From an uncultured Clostridia bacterium (lineage in GTDB: Bacteria > Bacillota > Clostridia > Christensenellales > CAG-314), in the NCBI GenBank assembly GCA_947630425.1, contig CANRHN010000005.1, forward strand, positions 1-54,954: DNA of 54,954 nucleotides. The letters run 5' to 3'. Below, piece by piece: positions 25,314 to 33,519 of this stretch; position 1 is the stretch's first letter; every line of letters starts with the position of its first letter. The notes beneath the pieces were generated by a model. The model had not been told where the DNA came from, made no database searches, and saw nothing but the letters and a program-made list of their open reading frames with translations. A program made the position numbers and the translations under genes.

Positions 25314-26723
25314 ATGAAGGTATCTTTCGATCGATTTCAAAAGTTATGGCGCGGTCAGGACGACTTTCGTCTGCGGGAACTCAACTGCGGCATAACGCTC
25401 AAAGTGGCGTGTCTCGACACCATGTGCGACGACGCCAAGGTGTCGGAATTTGTGTTGCAGCCTCTTGCCTATGTCGTTGAGGCGCGTAGCATAAAGGAAG
25501 TGGAGCAAAAGTTGGCGGCGGGAACGGGTGTAAGACAGCCTCCCAATTTGTTTGCCGCCGTCGAGGATTTTACCAACGGCTACACGCTTGTTTTCGATGA
25601 AAAAAACAACTGCTTGTCCGTAGATACGCGCACGGTGGTGGGGCGCAGCATTGCAGAACCGCCCACGTCCATGGTCATGCGCGGACCGCGCGAGGGCTTT
25701 GTGGAGGACGTCAAGGTCAACGTGACGCTCATTCGCAAACGTCTCAAAACCCCCAATCTGAAAATAGTAAACCTTGCCGTGGGCAAGTACACAAACACCG
25801 CCGTTGCGGTGTGTTATATCGAGGGAATTGCAGAACAACGCATTGTGGACGACGTTGTTCAGCGGTTGCAATCCGTCAAAACGGACGGCGTGTTGGACAG
25901 CAGCTATCTTGCGCGCTATCTGGACATCAACAAAACGTTTTTGTTCCGCCGCGTGGGCAGCACGGAAAAACCCGACATTGCGGTGGGAAAAATGTTGGAA
26001 GGTCGTCTTGCCGTCATCGTGGACGGCAGCCCCATGGTGCTGACTCTCCCCTATCTTTTTGTGGAGGACATGCAGTCCCCCGGCGACTACTACGAAAACG
26101 AGACGATGACCACCTTGAGCCGCACGTTGCGCTTTATCAGCGTCATCGCTTCGGTGTTGTTGCCCGCCTTGTACGTTTGTTTGCAGGTGTACAATTATCA
26201 AATAATACCGCTGCGTTTTCTCATAACTGTTTTGAATGCCAGCGAAGCTATACCCTTCAGTCCTCTGACGGAAATGCTGCTTGTGCTTGTCGTTTTCGAC
26301 ATTTTGCGGGAAGCCAATTTGAGAATGCCGTCGGCAGTGGGAATTTCGTTGTCCCTTGTGGGGGCTATCGTTTTGGGGGACGCTGCGGTGCAGGCGGGAC
26401 TTCTCGGCGCGCCCGCCGTAATGATAGGCGCGCTTTCGGGCATAGGATTGTTCACTTTGCCCGACAACACCCTCATTTTGTCGTTACTGCGCCTTGCCGT
26501 AACCTTTATCGGCGGAGTGATGGGCTTGCTGGGAGTGATTGTTTCCACCTTGTGGATAGTTGTTTACTTGTGTTCGATGCAGGACTACAAAACACCATTT
26601 CTTGCGCCCTTTGCGCCCGACATTCCCGAGGACAGACAGGATGCCGTTGCGCAGATTTCCGTGCCCAACATGAAAAAACGTCCAAGATCCATTCCCAATG
26701 AAAACAGAGAAAGGAGGGGCTGA
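25314..26723 (+). CDS. gerAA: Spore germination protein, GerAA/A-subunit
   Basis: A-subunit of a GerA-type germinant receptor in the spore inner membrane, which senses small molecules together with the B and C subunits. The 469-residue protein has the family N-terminal cytosolic domain (residues ~1-260, with VGRSIAEPPTSMVMRGPREGFVED, a strongly conserved GerA signature) and a C-terminal membrane domain of about five to six segments (VVFDILREANLRMPSAVGISLSLVGA). Start uncertain: the ATG at 25314 has no clear ribosome site, and a TTG at 25296 is in frame. No sigma-A promoter was found; a forespore sigma-G promoter would be expected. Overlaps gerAB by one base. Confidence 0.92.
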   Translation: MKVSFDRFQKLWRGQDDFRLRELNCGITLKVACLDTMCDDAKVSEFVLQPLAYVVEARSIKEVEQKLAAGTGVRQPPNLFAAVEDFTNGYTLVFDEKNNCLSVDTRTVVGRSIAEPPTSMVMRGPREGFVEDVKVNVTLIRKRLKTPNLKIVNLAVGKYTNTAVAVCYIEGIAEQRIVDDVVQRLQSVKTDGVLDSSYLARYLDINKTFLFRRVGSTEKPDIAVGKMLEGRLAVIVDGSPMVLTLPYLFVEDMQSPGDYYENETMTTLSRTLRFISVIASVLLPALYVCLQVYNYQIIPLRFLITVLNASEAIPFSPLTEMLLVLVVFDILREANLRMPSAVGISLSLVGAIVLGDAAVQAGLLGAPAVMIGALSGIGLFTLPDNTLILSLLRLAVTFIGGVMGLLGVIVSTLWIVVYLCSMQDYKTPFLAPFAPDIPEDRQDAVAQISVPNMKKRPRSIPNENRERRG

Positions 26724-27823
26724 TGAAAAATCGCGTTAGTATAGACCAGCTTGCTTTGATGTACATTTTGTTGGTTATGGGCGGCAAATTTTTGACCCTG
26801 CCCTCCCTTTTGGCGAAAGACGTGGGACATGACAGTTGGCTTTCCGTCACATTCAGTTTTGTGTGGGACGGCATTTGTTTGTGTTTTTTGTTGTGGGCAA
26901 TTCGCATGAACGGCACGGCAAAAATGGATTTGTCCGCCATTCTCGACAACAGCGTCACAAAACCCGTAAGCAAGGCGGTGTTGGCAATATTTTTTGTCAT
27001 TTTTGTGCTTAGGGTAAATGTGCTGCTCAGCTCATGCTACAAGATGTTCTCCGTCACGTTCGACGTTTCCACCAATTGGATCGTCTACGTTTTGCCCGTT
27101 GCGGCGTTGTCGTTTTTTGCCGTTTCCAAAGGGTTCAACGCCATTGCTCGGACGGGACAGCTGCTGTTCGGATTGATTTTACTTTCCGTCTTGGCACTTT
27201 TTGTGTCGCCCTTTATGCAAACAGAGTGGGGCGCGCTGTTGCCGTTGGGCGAAGCGGGTTGGGGTAAAATACTGCTCACGTCCTACACGCGCAGCTTTTG
27301 GTTCAGCGATTACATCTTTATTTACTTCGTTTTAGACGGCATAAAGACAAAAAAACACGTGTTTGCTCCAATGCTCGTTTCCTTTGGAGTGGGTGCGTTT
27401 CTTTGCATTTTGCTGAACGCCGTTTTTGTTGCCTTGTTCGGCTACCTTGCGCCGAATTTTGATTTGGCAATGAGCAAAATAGGCGTGTTTTCCGCCGCAA
27501 GTACCACCAACGGGAGATGGGATTGGCTTACGCTGTCTATTTGGCTGGTAAGCGTGTTCATAAAGGTGGTCGTGTACACATTTTGCGCCTACAAATGTGT
27601 CGAAAAGCTTGTCGGGGCACACTTTGTCAAATTCAATTGGATCGCGGCGGGCATTGTCACCCTTACTTTTACATTGCCGTTGTTTGTAACGACAGATCGG
27701 CTGCTTGACACGGTTATAAAGTGGGGTATCATTCCCTTCACCTTGGTACAGTACGTTTTGCCGCTGCTGATGCCGCTTTTTACGCACATTGCCAAGCGAA
27801 GAACGGAGGTGGCGCATGAGTAA
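26723..27823 (+). CDS. gerAB: Spore germination protein, GerAB/B-subunit
   Basis: B-subunit of the germinant receptor, a permease-like membrane protein of the amino acid/polyamine/organocation fold that binds the germinant. 366 residues with about ten membrane segments; starts MKNRVSIDQLALMYILLVMGGK and has the family FSDYIFIYFVLDGIK region. AAGGAGGGG precedes the ATG, which overlaps the gerAA stop (TGATG). Ends inside gerAC. Confidence 0.92.
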   Translation: MKNRVSIDQLALMYILLVMGGKFLTLPSLLAKDVGHDSWLSVTFSFVWDGICLCFLLWAIRMNGTAKMDLSAILDNSVTKPVSKAVLAIFFVIFVLRVNVLLSSCYKMFSVTFDVSTNWIVYVLPVAALSFFAVSKGFNAIARTGQLLFGLILLSVLALFVSPFMQTEWGALLPLGEAGWGKILLTSYTRSFWFSDYIFIYFVLDGIKTKKHVFAPMLVSFGVGAFLCILLNAVFVALFGYLAPNFDLAMSKIGVFSAASTTNGRWDWLTLSIWLVSVFIKVVVYTFCAYKCVEKLVGAHFVKFNWIAAGIVTLTFTLPLFVTTDRLLDTVIKWGIIPFTLVQYVLPLLMPLFTHIAKRRTEVAHE

Positions 27824-28943
27824 CATAAAACGAATGAGTATTGTGATTTTGGTTGTGGCGGCGGTGGCGTTGATTGCCGCAAGCTTCAACGGAAGCAACG
27901 TGTTGGACAGGGCAATCATACTCGGTATCGGCGTGGACGGCGGCGAGGACGGCGGTATACTCATGACTGCGGAAGTGGTTGCCCCGGGAAACGGTACGGA
28001 GCAGGTGGGAACATTCAGCAAAACAGTTACCGTCAAAGGGGAAACGATAAACGTCGCCATTCAGAATTTGGCGGAGGTAACGGGCAAAGAGGCGTCCCTC
28101 GGACAATGCGTTGTCGTCGTTTTGGGGCAACGGTACTGCGAAGAAGTGGATTTCGGCGACTTGACGGAATACTTGATAAACCACCACAGCCTTAAAGAAA
28201 GCGCGGTTATATGCTGTTGCGAGGGAAGCGCGCAAGATTTGTTTGACAAGGGTGACGCCCTGACTCAAAGTATGTCGCTTGCCATAACGACGGCATTGCT
28301 TGACGAAGCGGAAAAGATAGCTGTCACAAACAACAGTCTGTTGGAGTTTGCTCGTAGTCAAAACGAACTGACGCGCACGGGGTTTCTCAACAGAGTCGCC
28401 TTTGTCCCCTCCGAAAACAAGGACGCTGATTTGCCTGACAAGCAGTTGGGCTACATCACCTACCGCGAGCTGTGCGTTTTTCGTGAAAACAAGTACGTTA
28501 CAACGCTCAACGAACAGCAGGTCAAGGGAATGTCCCTGTTTTTGAAGGATGTTGACGGCGAAACGTTTGTGTCCTTCGAGGACGACGTTACGCGCACAGT
28601 ACAGGTGACGGGCAAAAAAGTCAAACTTAAATCGGACGGCAATGGCGGCATAGAAGCCAACTTGGAATTGACCGTCCGCTTTGGCAGGACGGACAGCGAA
28701 GCGGTCAGCGGAGCTTTGACCGCCAAAAACGACAAGGAAATTCCTCAAAAAGTAATGGACGACGTGCGCGCTCAGGCACAGGCTGTTGCGGAAAAGTTTC
28801 TTGCCGCTCAAACGGAGTACAATTTTGATTTGTTGAACTTTCACGAAATATACCGTCGCAAGCAGGGCACATCTTCCGCGCTCGTCCAAAAGCCGATGAG
28901 CGAATTTCCCGTCAAGCTCACGGTTAAGGTCAAGGAAAGCTGA
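27816..28943 (+). CDS. gerAC: Spore germination protein, GerAC/C-subunit, lacking the lipobox cysteine
   Basis: C-subunit of the germinant receptor, normally a lipoprotein outside the inner spore membrane. 375 residues; after the hydrophobic N-terminus comes the family LDRAIILGIGVDGG segment, and the C-terminal half has the VKLKSDGNGGIEANLEL...-type fold. Where GerAC proteins normally have an L-x-G-C-W-D/N lipobox, this one reads IAASFNGSNVLDRA, with no Cys. It would be an uncleaved membrane-anchored or signal-peptidase-I product instead. GGAGGT precedes the ATG; eight-base overlap with gerAB. Confidence 0.9.
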   Translation: MSNIKRMSIVILVVAAVALIAASFNGSNVLDRAIILGIGVDGGEDGGILMTAEVVAPGNGTEQVGTFSKTVTVKGETINVAIQNLAEVTGKEASLGQCVVVVLGQRYCEEVDFGDLTEYLINHHSLKESAVICCCEGSAQDLFDKGDALTQSMSLAITTALLDEAEKIAVTNNSLLEFARSQNELTRTGFLNRVAFVPSENKDADLPDKQLGYITYRELCVFRENKYVTTLNEQQVKGMSLFLKDVDGETFVSFEDDVTRTVQVTGKKVKLKSDGNGGIEANLELTVRFGRTDSEAVSGALTAKNDKEIPQKVMDDVRAQAQAVAEKFLAAQTEYNFDLLNFHEIYRRKQGTSSALVQKPMSEFPVKLTVKVKES

Positions 28944-28966
28944 TTGAAGGTTCGCTTTCGCAAAAA

Positions 28967-28997
28967 AGCCTCGAAAAGTTTTCGGGGCGTTTTTTTA
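28967..28997 (+). terminator. Terminator of the gerA operon
   Basis: GCCTCGAAA / TTTCGGGGC stem (one G-T pair) followed by GTTTTTTT. Confidence 0.85.
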
Positions 28998-29030
28998 TGC
29001 TCTCAATTGTACGCAATGTATTTCTAAATC

Positions 29031-29059
29031 TTGACTGCATTTTATATTTATTGTATACT
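29031..29059 (+). promoter_or_regulatory. Promoter of the ATP-grasp ligase gene, apparently leaderless
   Basis: TTGACT at 29031-29036, 17-nt spacer, TATACT at 29054-29059. The ATG at 29068 is eight bases after the -10, and no ribosome site is present. Confidence 0.7.
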
Positions 29060-29067
29060 AATATGTT

Positions 29068-29946
29068 ATGAAAGGGACGATTTTGGTAAACCCATACGAC
29101 GCATATCCCGTTCAAAAACGCAAGGTTGCGCGAATGGTACAGGAGTTCGATTCGTTGGGAGTGCAAATCGAAGTTGTGGAAAACGACGGCTTTGTCGCAT
29201 ACATAAAAGACGGCGACGTAAAGTGCGCGTTGCAAACGGATTTTGTACTCTACTTTGACAAGGATCGAATTGCGGCGCGTTTGCTCGAAAGGGCGGGCAT
29301 ACGAGTATTCAACAACGCCGCCGCCACGGAAATTTGCGATGACAAAATGCTGACGCACACCGTGCTTGCAAATTTCGGTATACCCATGCCCGACACTGTT
29401 GCCGGACCGCTGTGCTACAATCCTAAAGCGGCAACGAACCTTGACGAATATGTTTGCAAGGCGGTAAAAACGCTCGGACTGCCCGTTGTGGTAAAGGAGT
29501 GTCACGGAAGTTTCGGCGAACAGGTGTGTTTGTGCGAGGAAGCAAAAACGCTTAAAGACAAGCTGGAAGAAATCAAAACGAAGCCCTATCTGTTGCAACG
29601 CTACGAGCGCGAAAGCGGCGGGCGTGACATGCGCGTCATTGTGATAGGTGGCAAGGCGGTTTGCGCGATGTTGCGAACCAACGACGCGGATTTTCGTTCC
29701 AACGCCGCACCGCAAAGCAGGTGCGAAAAGGCGGATTTGCCTCAAGAAATTGCAGCCCTTTGCGAAAAGGCGGCGCGAATTGTCGGGTTGGACTACTGCG
29801 GTGTGGACGTTTTGCTCACCGACCCGCCCAAAATTTGCGAGCTGAACAGCAACGCAATGTTTGAAAAAATGGAAACAACAACAAATTTCAATGTCGCAAG
29901 GGCTTACGCCCAACACATTGTAGAGTGCGTCAACAAACGCCGATAA
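29068..29946 (+). CDS. RimK-like ATP-grasp ligase
   Basis: ATP-dependent carboxylate-amine ligase of the RimK/alpha-L-glutamate ligase group. The 292-residue protein has an N-terminal pre-ATP-grasp domain (ILVNPYDAY...) and ATP-grasp motifs: LPVVVKECHGSFGEQVCL (Lys and glycine-rich loop), YLLQRYERESGGRDMRVIVIGG, and CGVDVLLTDPPKICELNSNAMFE (Mg2+-binding Asp, Glu and Asn). Substrates cannot be assigned; the following aminopeptidase gene fits peptide or glutamyl-tail chemistry only loosely. First gene of a close-packed string running to 36627; gap to the next gene 28 bases. Confidence 0.82.
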   Translation: MKGTILVNPYDAYPVQKRKVARMVQEFDSLGVQIEVVENDGFVAYIKDGDVKCALQTDFVLYFDKDRIAARLLERAGIRVFNNAAATEICDDKMLTHTVLANFGIPMPDTVAGPLCYNPKAATNLDEYVCKAVKTLGLPVVVKECHGSFGEQVCLCEEAKTLKDKLEEIKTKPYLLQRYERESGGRDMRVIVIGGKAVCAMLRTNDADFRSNAAPQSRCEKADLPQEIAALCEKAARIVGLDYCGVDVLLTDPPKICELNSNAMFEKMETTTNFNVARAYAQHIVECVNKRR

Positions 29947-29974
29947 TTACAACTTTGCTAAAGGAGATCTTGTC

Positions 29975-31213
29975 ATGCAACTGAAAGAGTTTTTGGATAG
30001 CAGCTACACAGCTTATCATACCACCGCAAACGCCTGTGAAATTCTCAAAGAGGAAGGCTTTGTGCAATTGACTCTCGGAGACAGTTGGCATTTGGAAAGA
30101 GGCGGCAGTTACTTTGTAACGCGCAACGGTAGCTCGGTGGTGGCGTTTTGTCTCGGGCAATCCAACGTGTTCAACATTGTAGTCAGTCACACCGACAGTC
30201 CGTCCTTCAAAATCAAAGGGGACAGGCTCATCGAAAACGAGGGGCTGTTGCGATTGAACACCGAAAAATACGGCGGCGGATTGCTGTACAGTTACTTCGA
30301 CCGTCAAATGAAAGTGGCGGGCAGACTGCTTGTGGAAACGCCGAACGGCGTGGAACAACAGCTTGTTGTCAGCGATTACAACGTTGTCATTCCCAGCCTT
30401 GCCATTCATCTCAATCGCGAAGCCAACGAAAAACCCTTTTTGAAGCTGCAAAGCGACACCTTGCCGTTGTTTGCGCAGGACGAGGGCGAACTTTACGGCA
30501 GTCTCACGGACAGACGGGTGTTGGACGCGGATTTGTACGTAGTACCGGCAGCCGAGGCGTTTGAAAGCGGTTTGCACAACGAATTTTTGTGTTCGGCAAG
30601 GTTAGACAATCTTACAAGCGTTTACAGTTCGTTCTATGCTTTGGTGGGAGCAGAACCTCAGGGGCTTGCGGTGGTTGCCTGCCTTGACAACGAGGAAACA
30701 GGCAGCGGAACACGTCAGGGCGCGCCCGAATTTTTGAAACAGGTGCTTAACGGCATTGCCAACGCATTGGAGCTGACAAACACTGAGGTCGTCTATGCCG
30801 CGGAAAACGGCATGGTGCTTTCCGTTGACAACGGTCACGCCGCGCACCCCGCGCATCTGGAAAAGCACGACCCTCAATATCGTTGCAGAATGAACGGCGG
30901 AGTGATTGTAAAACATCACGTCAACTACGCGACCGACGGTTTGAGCGCGGCAATATTCAAGCGGTTGATGAACGATGTCGAGTTGCCTTTTCAGGATTTG
31001 TACAACAACAGCGAGCTTTCGGGCGGAAGCACCTTGGGACTTGTCACGGCGAGGGAGCTGGGCATGAAGGTGTGCGACATCGGCATTGCGCAGCTTGCAA
31101 TGCACTCGGCTTGCGAAACCTGCGGCGTTGAGGACGTTGAAACAATGCAAAAGGCATTGACGGCATTTTTGAGTTGCACCCTGTCGGGCGACAACAACAT
31201 TACCGTTCGTTAG
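29975..31213 (+). CDS. M18 family aminopeptidase
   Basis: Dodecameric zinc aminopeptidase, cytosolic, usually preferring acidic N-terminal residues. 412 residues, normal length. Family motifs are VSHTDSPSFKIK (first metal His/Asp), ACLDNEETGSGTRQGA (catalytic Glu pair) and ARLDNLTS (metal Asp), with a C-terminal MHSACETCGVEDV that supplies the last His. AAAGGAGA precedes the ATG. Fifteen bases separate it from the next gene. Confidence 0.93.
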   Translation: MQLKEFLDSSYTAYHTTANACEILKEEGFVQLTLGDSWHLERGGSYFVTRNGSSVVAFCLGQSNVFNIVVSHTDSPSFKIKGDRLIENEGLLRLNTEKYGGGLLYSYFDRQMKVAGRLLVETPNGVEQQLVVSDYNVVIPSLAIHLNREANEKPFLKLQSDTLPLFAQDEGELYGSLTDRRVLDADLYVVPAAEAFESGLHNEFLCSARLDNLTSVYSSFYALVGAEPQGLAVVACLDNEETGSGTRQGAPEFLKQVLNGIANALELTNTEVVYAAENGMVLSVDNGHAAHPAHLEKHDPQYRCRMNGGVIVKHHVNYATDGLSAAIFKRLMNDVELPFQDLYNNSELSGGSTLGLVTARELGMKVCDIGIAQLAMHSACETCGVEDVETMQKALTAFLSCTLSGDNNITVR

Positions 31214-31228
31214 TTTGAGAGGTACGTT

Positions 31229-32881
31229 ATGAACTACGCCGACAATTACAATTTGTGGTTAAAATGTGTAAAAGACGAGCAACTGCTCCAAGAGCTTCGC
31301 GGCATGAGCGAACAGGACAAAAAAGAGGCGTTCAGCGGAGAATTGTCCTTTGGAACGGCGGGCTTGCGCGGAATTATGAGCGCGGGCACTGCAAGAATGA
31401 ATGTCTACACGGTGTACCGTGCAACAGAGGGGTTGGCGCGCTATATGGAAGCTCACAAACTGCACAGCTGCGCAATCACCTACGATTCGCGCAACAACAG
31501 CAAACGTTTTTGCGAATTGGCTGCCGCCACGTTGGCGCAACACGGATTTACGGTGTATCTTACGTCGGAGTGCATGCCCACGCCATTCCTTTCCTTTATG
31601 GTGAGGGAGCTTCATTGCGATGTGGGAGTAAACGTCACGGCAAGTCACAATCCGTCGCAGTACAACGGTTACAAGGTGTACGGCGCGGACGGCTGTCAGT
31701 TGTTGGACGACGACGCAAGCGAGGTAACGCGTTATATCGACTCGGTAAAGCTGTTTGAAAAACCCTTGCCGAGCTTGGAAGAGTACGAAGGCAACCTTGT
31801 TCGTTACACCGACAAGCTGTTGGAGGAAATGTACATAGACCGCGTGTCTCAAGAAAGGCTTACCTTTGGCGAGCTGAACGTAAACGCAGTCTACACGCCC
31901 TTGAACGGAGCGGGCTACCGCATTGTGCCCGAAACGTTGCGCAGGGCGGGCGTCAATTTTGTTACCGTCGAGCAGCAATCGCAACCGGACGGCAACTTTC
32001 CCACCTGCCCGTACCCCAATCCCGAAAAGCCGCAAACATTGGAGCTTGCCAAACAGCTTGCGGCAAAGGTTCAAGCGGACATCATCATTGCAAACGACCC
32101 CGACTGCGACAGACTCGGAGTGGCTGCGTTTGACGGCAACGAGTACCGACAGCTGACGGGTAACGAGGTGGGCGTGTTGCTTGCCGATTTTGTTTTGAGT
32201 AGGCTTCGGGCTTCGGACGATATGCCCCGAAATCCCCTTTTGGTCAAGACGATCGTCACCACCCCGATGTTGGACGCCGTTGCCAAACACTACGGCGCGG
32301 AAGTAAAGGATGTGCTTACCGGTTTCAAATATATCGGCAACGTTATCGGCAAGCTGGAAAAAGAAAGACATGCGGAGCGTTATGTGTTCGGCTTTGAGGA
32401 AAGCTGCGGCTACCTTAAGGGCACTTACGTTCGCGACAAGGACGGCGTGGTTGCCGCGCTGTTGGTTGCAGAGTGCGCTTCCGCGCTCAAGGCTCACGGA
32501 AAAACGCTCATCGATCGTCTGAACGAGCTGTACGCTCAACACGGACACTATTTTCTGAACACGCTCAGCTACCGTTTTGAGGGCTTGGAAGGCGCAAAGA
32601 ACAAGGAAAATTTGCTTTGTCGCTTGCGCAAAACGCCTTTTGCCGCATTGGGAGAAAGTCCCGTTGTCGATGTGTGCGATTTTCTGACGCAAACGCGCTA
32701 CGATTTGCCCAAGGCGGACGTGCTTCGTTTGAGGAGCGCGGACGGCAGTCAACTCATCGTTCGACCCAGCGGCACCGAACCGCTTGTCAAGTGCTATATA
32801 ACCGTCAACGGCGACGAAAAGGGCAATCTTGCCCGTTACGAGGCAATCAAAAAACAAACGGACAAATTTTTTGTCGGGTGA
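31229..32881 (+). CDS. Alpha-phosphohexomutase (phosphoglucomutase/phosphomannomutase)
   Basis: Interconverts hexose 1- and 6-phosphates, linking glycolysis with cell-wall and glycan sugar nucleotides. 550 residues with the four domains in order: FGTAGLRGIM, the phosphoserine loop VNVTASHNPSQYNGYK (Ser in TASHNP), the Mg2+ loop NDPDCDRLGVA, the sugar loop FGFEESCGYL and the phosphate-binding RPSGTEPLVKCYI. Length and motifs fit the PgcA-type bacterial enzymes. GAGAGG precedes the ATG; the next gene starts four bases after the stop. Confidence 0.95.
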   Translation: MNYADNYNLWLKCVKDEQLLQELRGMSEQDKKEAFSGELSFGTAGLRGIMSAGTARMNVYTVYRATEGLARYMEAHKLHSCAITYDSRNNSKRFCELAAATLAQHGFTVYLTSECMPTPFLSFMVRELHCDVGVNVTASHNPSQYNGYKVYGADGCQLLDDDASEVTRYIDSVKLFEKPLPSLEEYEGNLVRYTDKLLEEMYIDRVSQERLTFGELNVNAVYTPLNGAGYRIVPETLRRAGVNFVTVEQQSQPDGNFPTCPYPNPEKPQTLELAKQLAAKVQADIIIANDPDCDRLGVAAFDGNEYRQLTGNEVGVLLADFVLSRLRASDDMPRNPLLVKTIVTTPMLDAVAKHYGAEVKDVLTGFKYIGNVIGKLEKERHAERYVFGFEESCGYLKGTYVRDKDGVVAALLVAECASALKAHGKTLIDRLNELYAQHGHYFLNTLSYRFEGLEGAKNKENLLCRLRKTPFAALGESPVVDVCDFLTQTRYDLPKADVLRLRSADGSQLIVRPSGTEPLVKCYITVNGDEKGNLARYEAIKKQTDKFFVG

Positions 32882-32885
32882 AAAA

Positions 32886-33491
32886 ATGAAAACAAAATTT
32901 ACAACGTTGAATGTAGTTACCACGGCAATGCTTGCCGCCGTAGCCGTCATATTGGCGTCGGTGTTTCACATGCTGGGCGGACAACCTATAGCCACGCTGT
33001 TTAGCCCGATGCACTTTCCCGTGTTGCTTTGCGGAATTTTGTGCGGACCGTGGCTGGGCATGATTTGCGGTTTTTGCACCCCAATTGTGTCATTTGCCGC
33101 GGTAGGACGTCCGCCTTTTCCCGTACAACTCGTTCCCATGGTCTTGGAATTGACTTTTTACGGCTTTATTACGGGACTTATGCGCTGGGTCTTTCTCAAA
33201 AATTCCAAAACAAACCGTTTTGCGTCCGTGCTTGCGTTGATTGTGGCAATGGTGGTCGGACGTCTCGTCAATGCCTTTGTGGGCGCGTTCTTCATGATGG
33301 GGGACAAAACCGCATATTTTGCGGCATTCGGCACAAAAATTTTGGGCAATTTTACTTCCACTTGGGCAGGAATAGTGTTACAGCTGGTGCTTATTCCGTT
33401 GATACTTTTTGCATTGCAACGCGGCGGTATACTCATCAAGTACCTACCCGACACGCCCGTACGTAACAAAGAACAACAAACAACAGTGTAG
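32886..33491 (+). CDS. ECF transporter S component
   Basis: Substrate-binding membrane subunit of an energy-coupling-factor importer for a vitamin or related micronutrient; it would need EcfA/A'/T encoded elsewhere. 201 residues, about six membrane segments, with the small-residue N-terminal TTAMLAAVAVILAS helix typical of S components and the conserved PMHFPVLLCGILCGPWLGMICG region. Substrate not assignable; no riboswitch precedes it. GGTGA at the upstream stop serves as ribosome site. Confidence 0.82.
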   Translation: MKTKFTTLNVVTTAMLAAVAVILASVFHMLGGQPIATLFSPMHFPVLLCGILCGPWLGMICGFCTPIVSFAAVGRPPFPVQLVPMVLELTFYGFITGLMRWVFLKNSKTNRFASVLALIVAMVVGRLVNAFVGAFFMMGDKTAYFAAFGTKILGNFTSTWAGIVLQLVLIPLILFALQRGGILIKYLPDTPVRNKEQQTTV

Positions 33492-33519
33492 ACGCTCAAG
33501 CAAAAACAAGGAGACAAAG

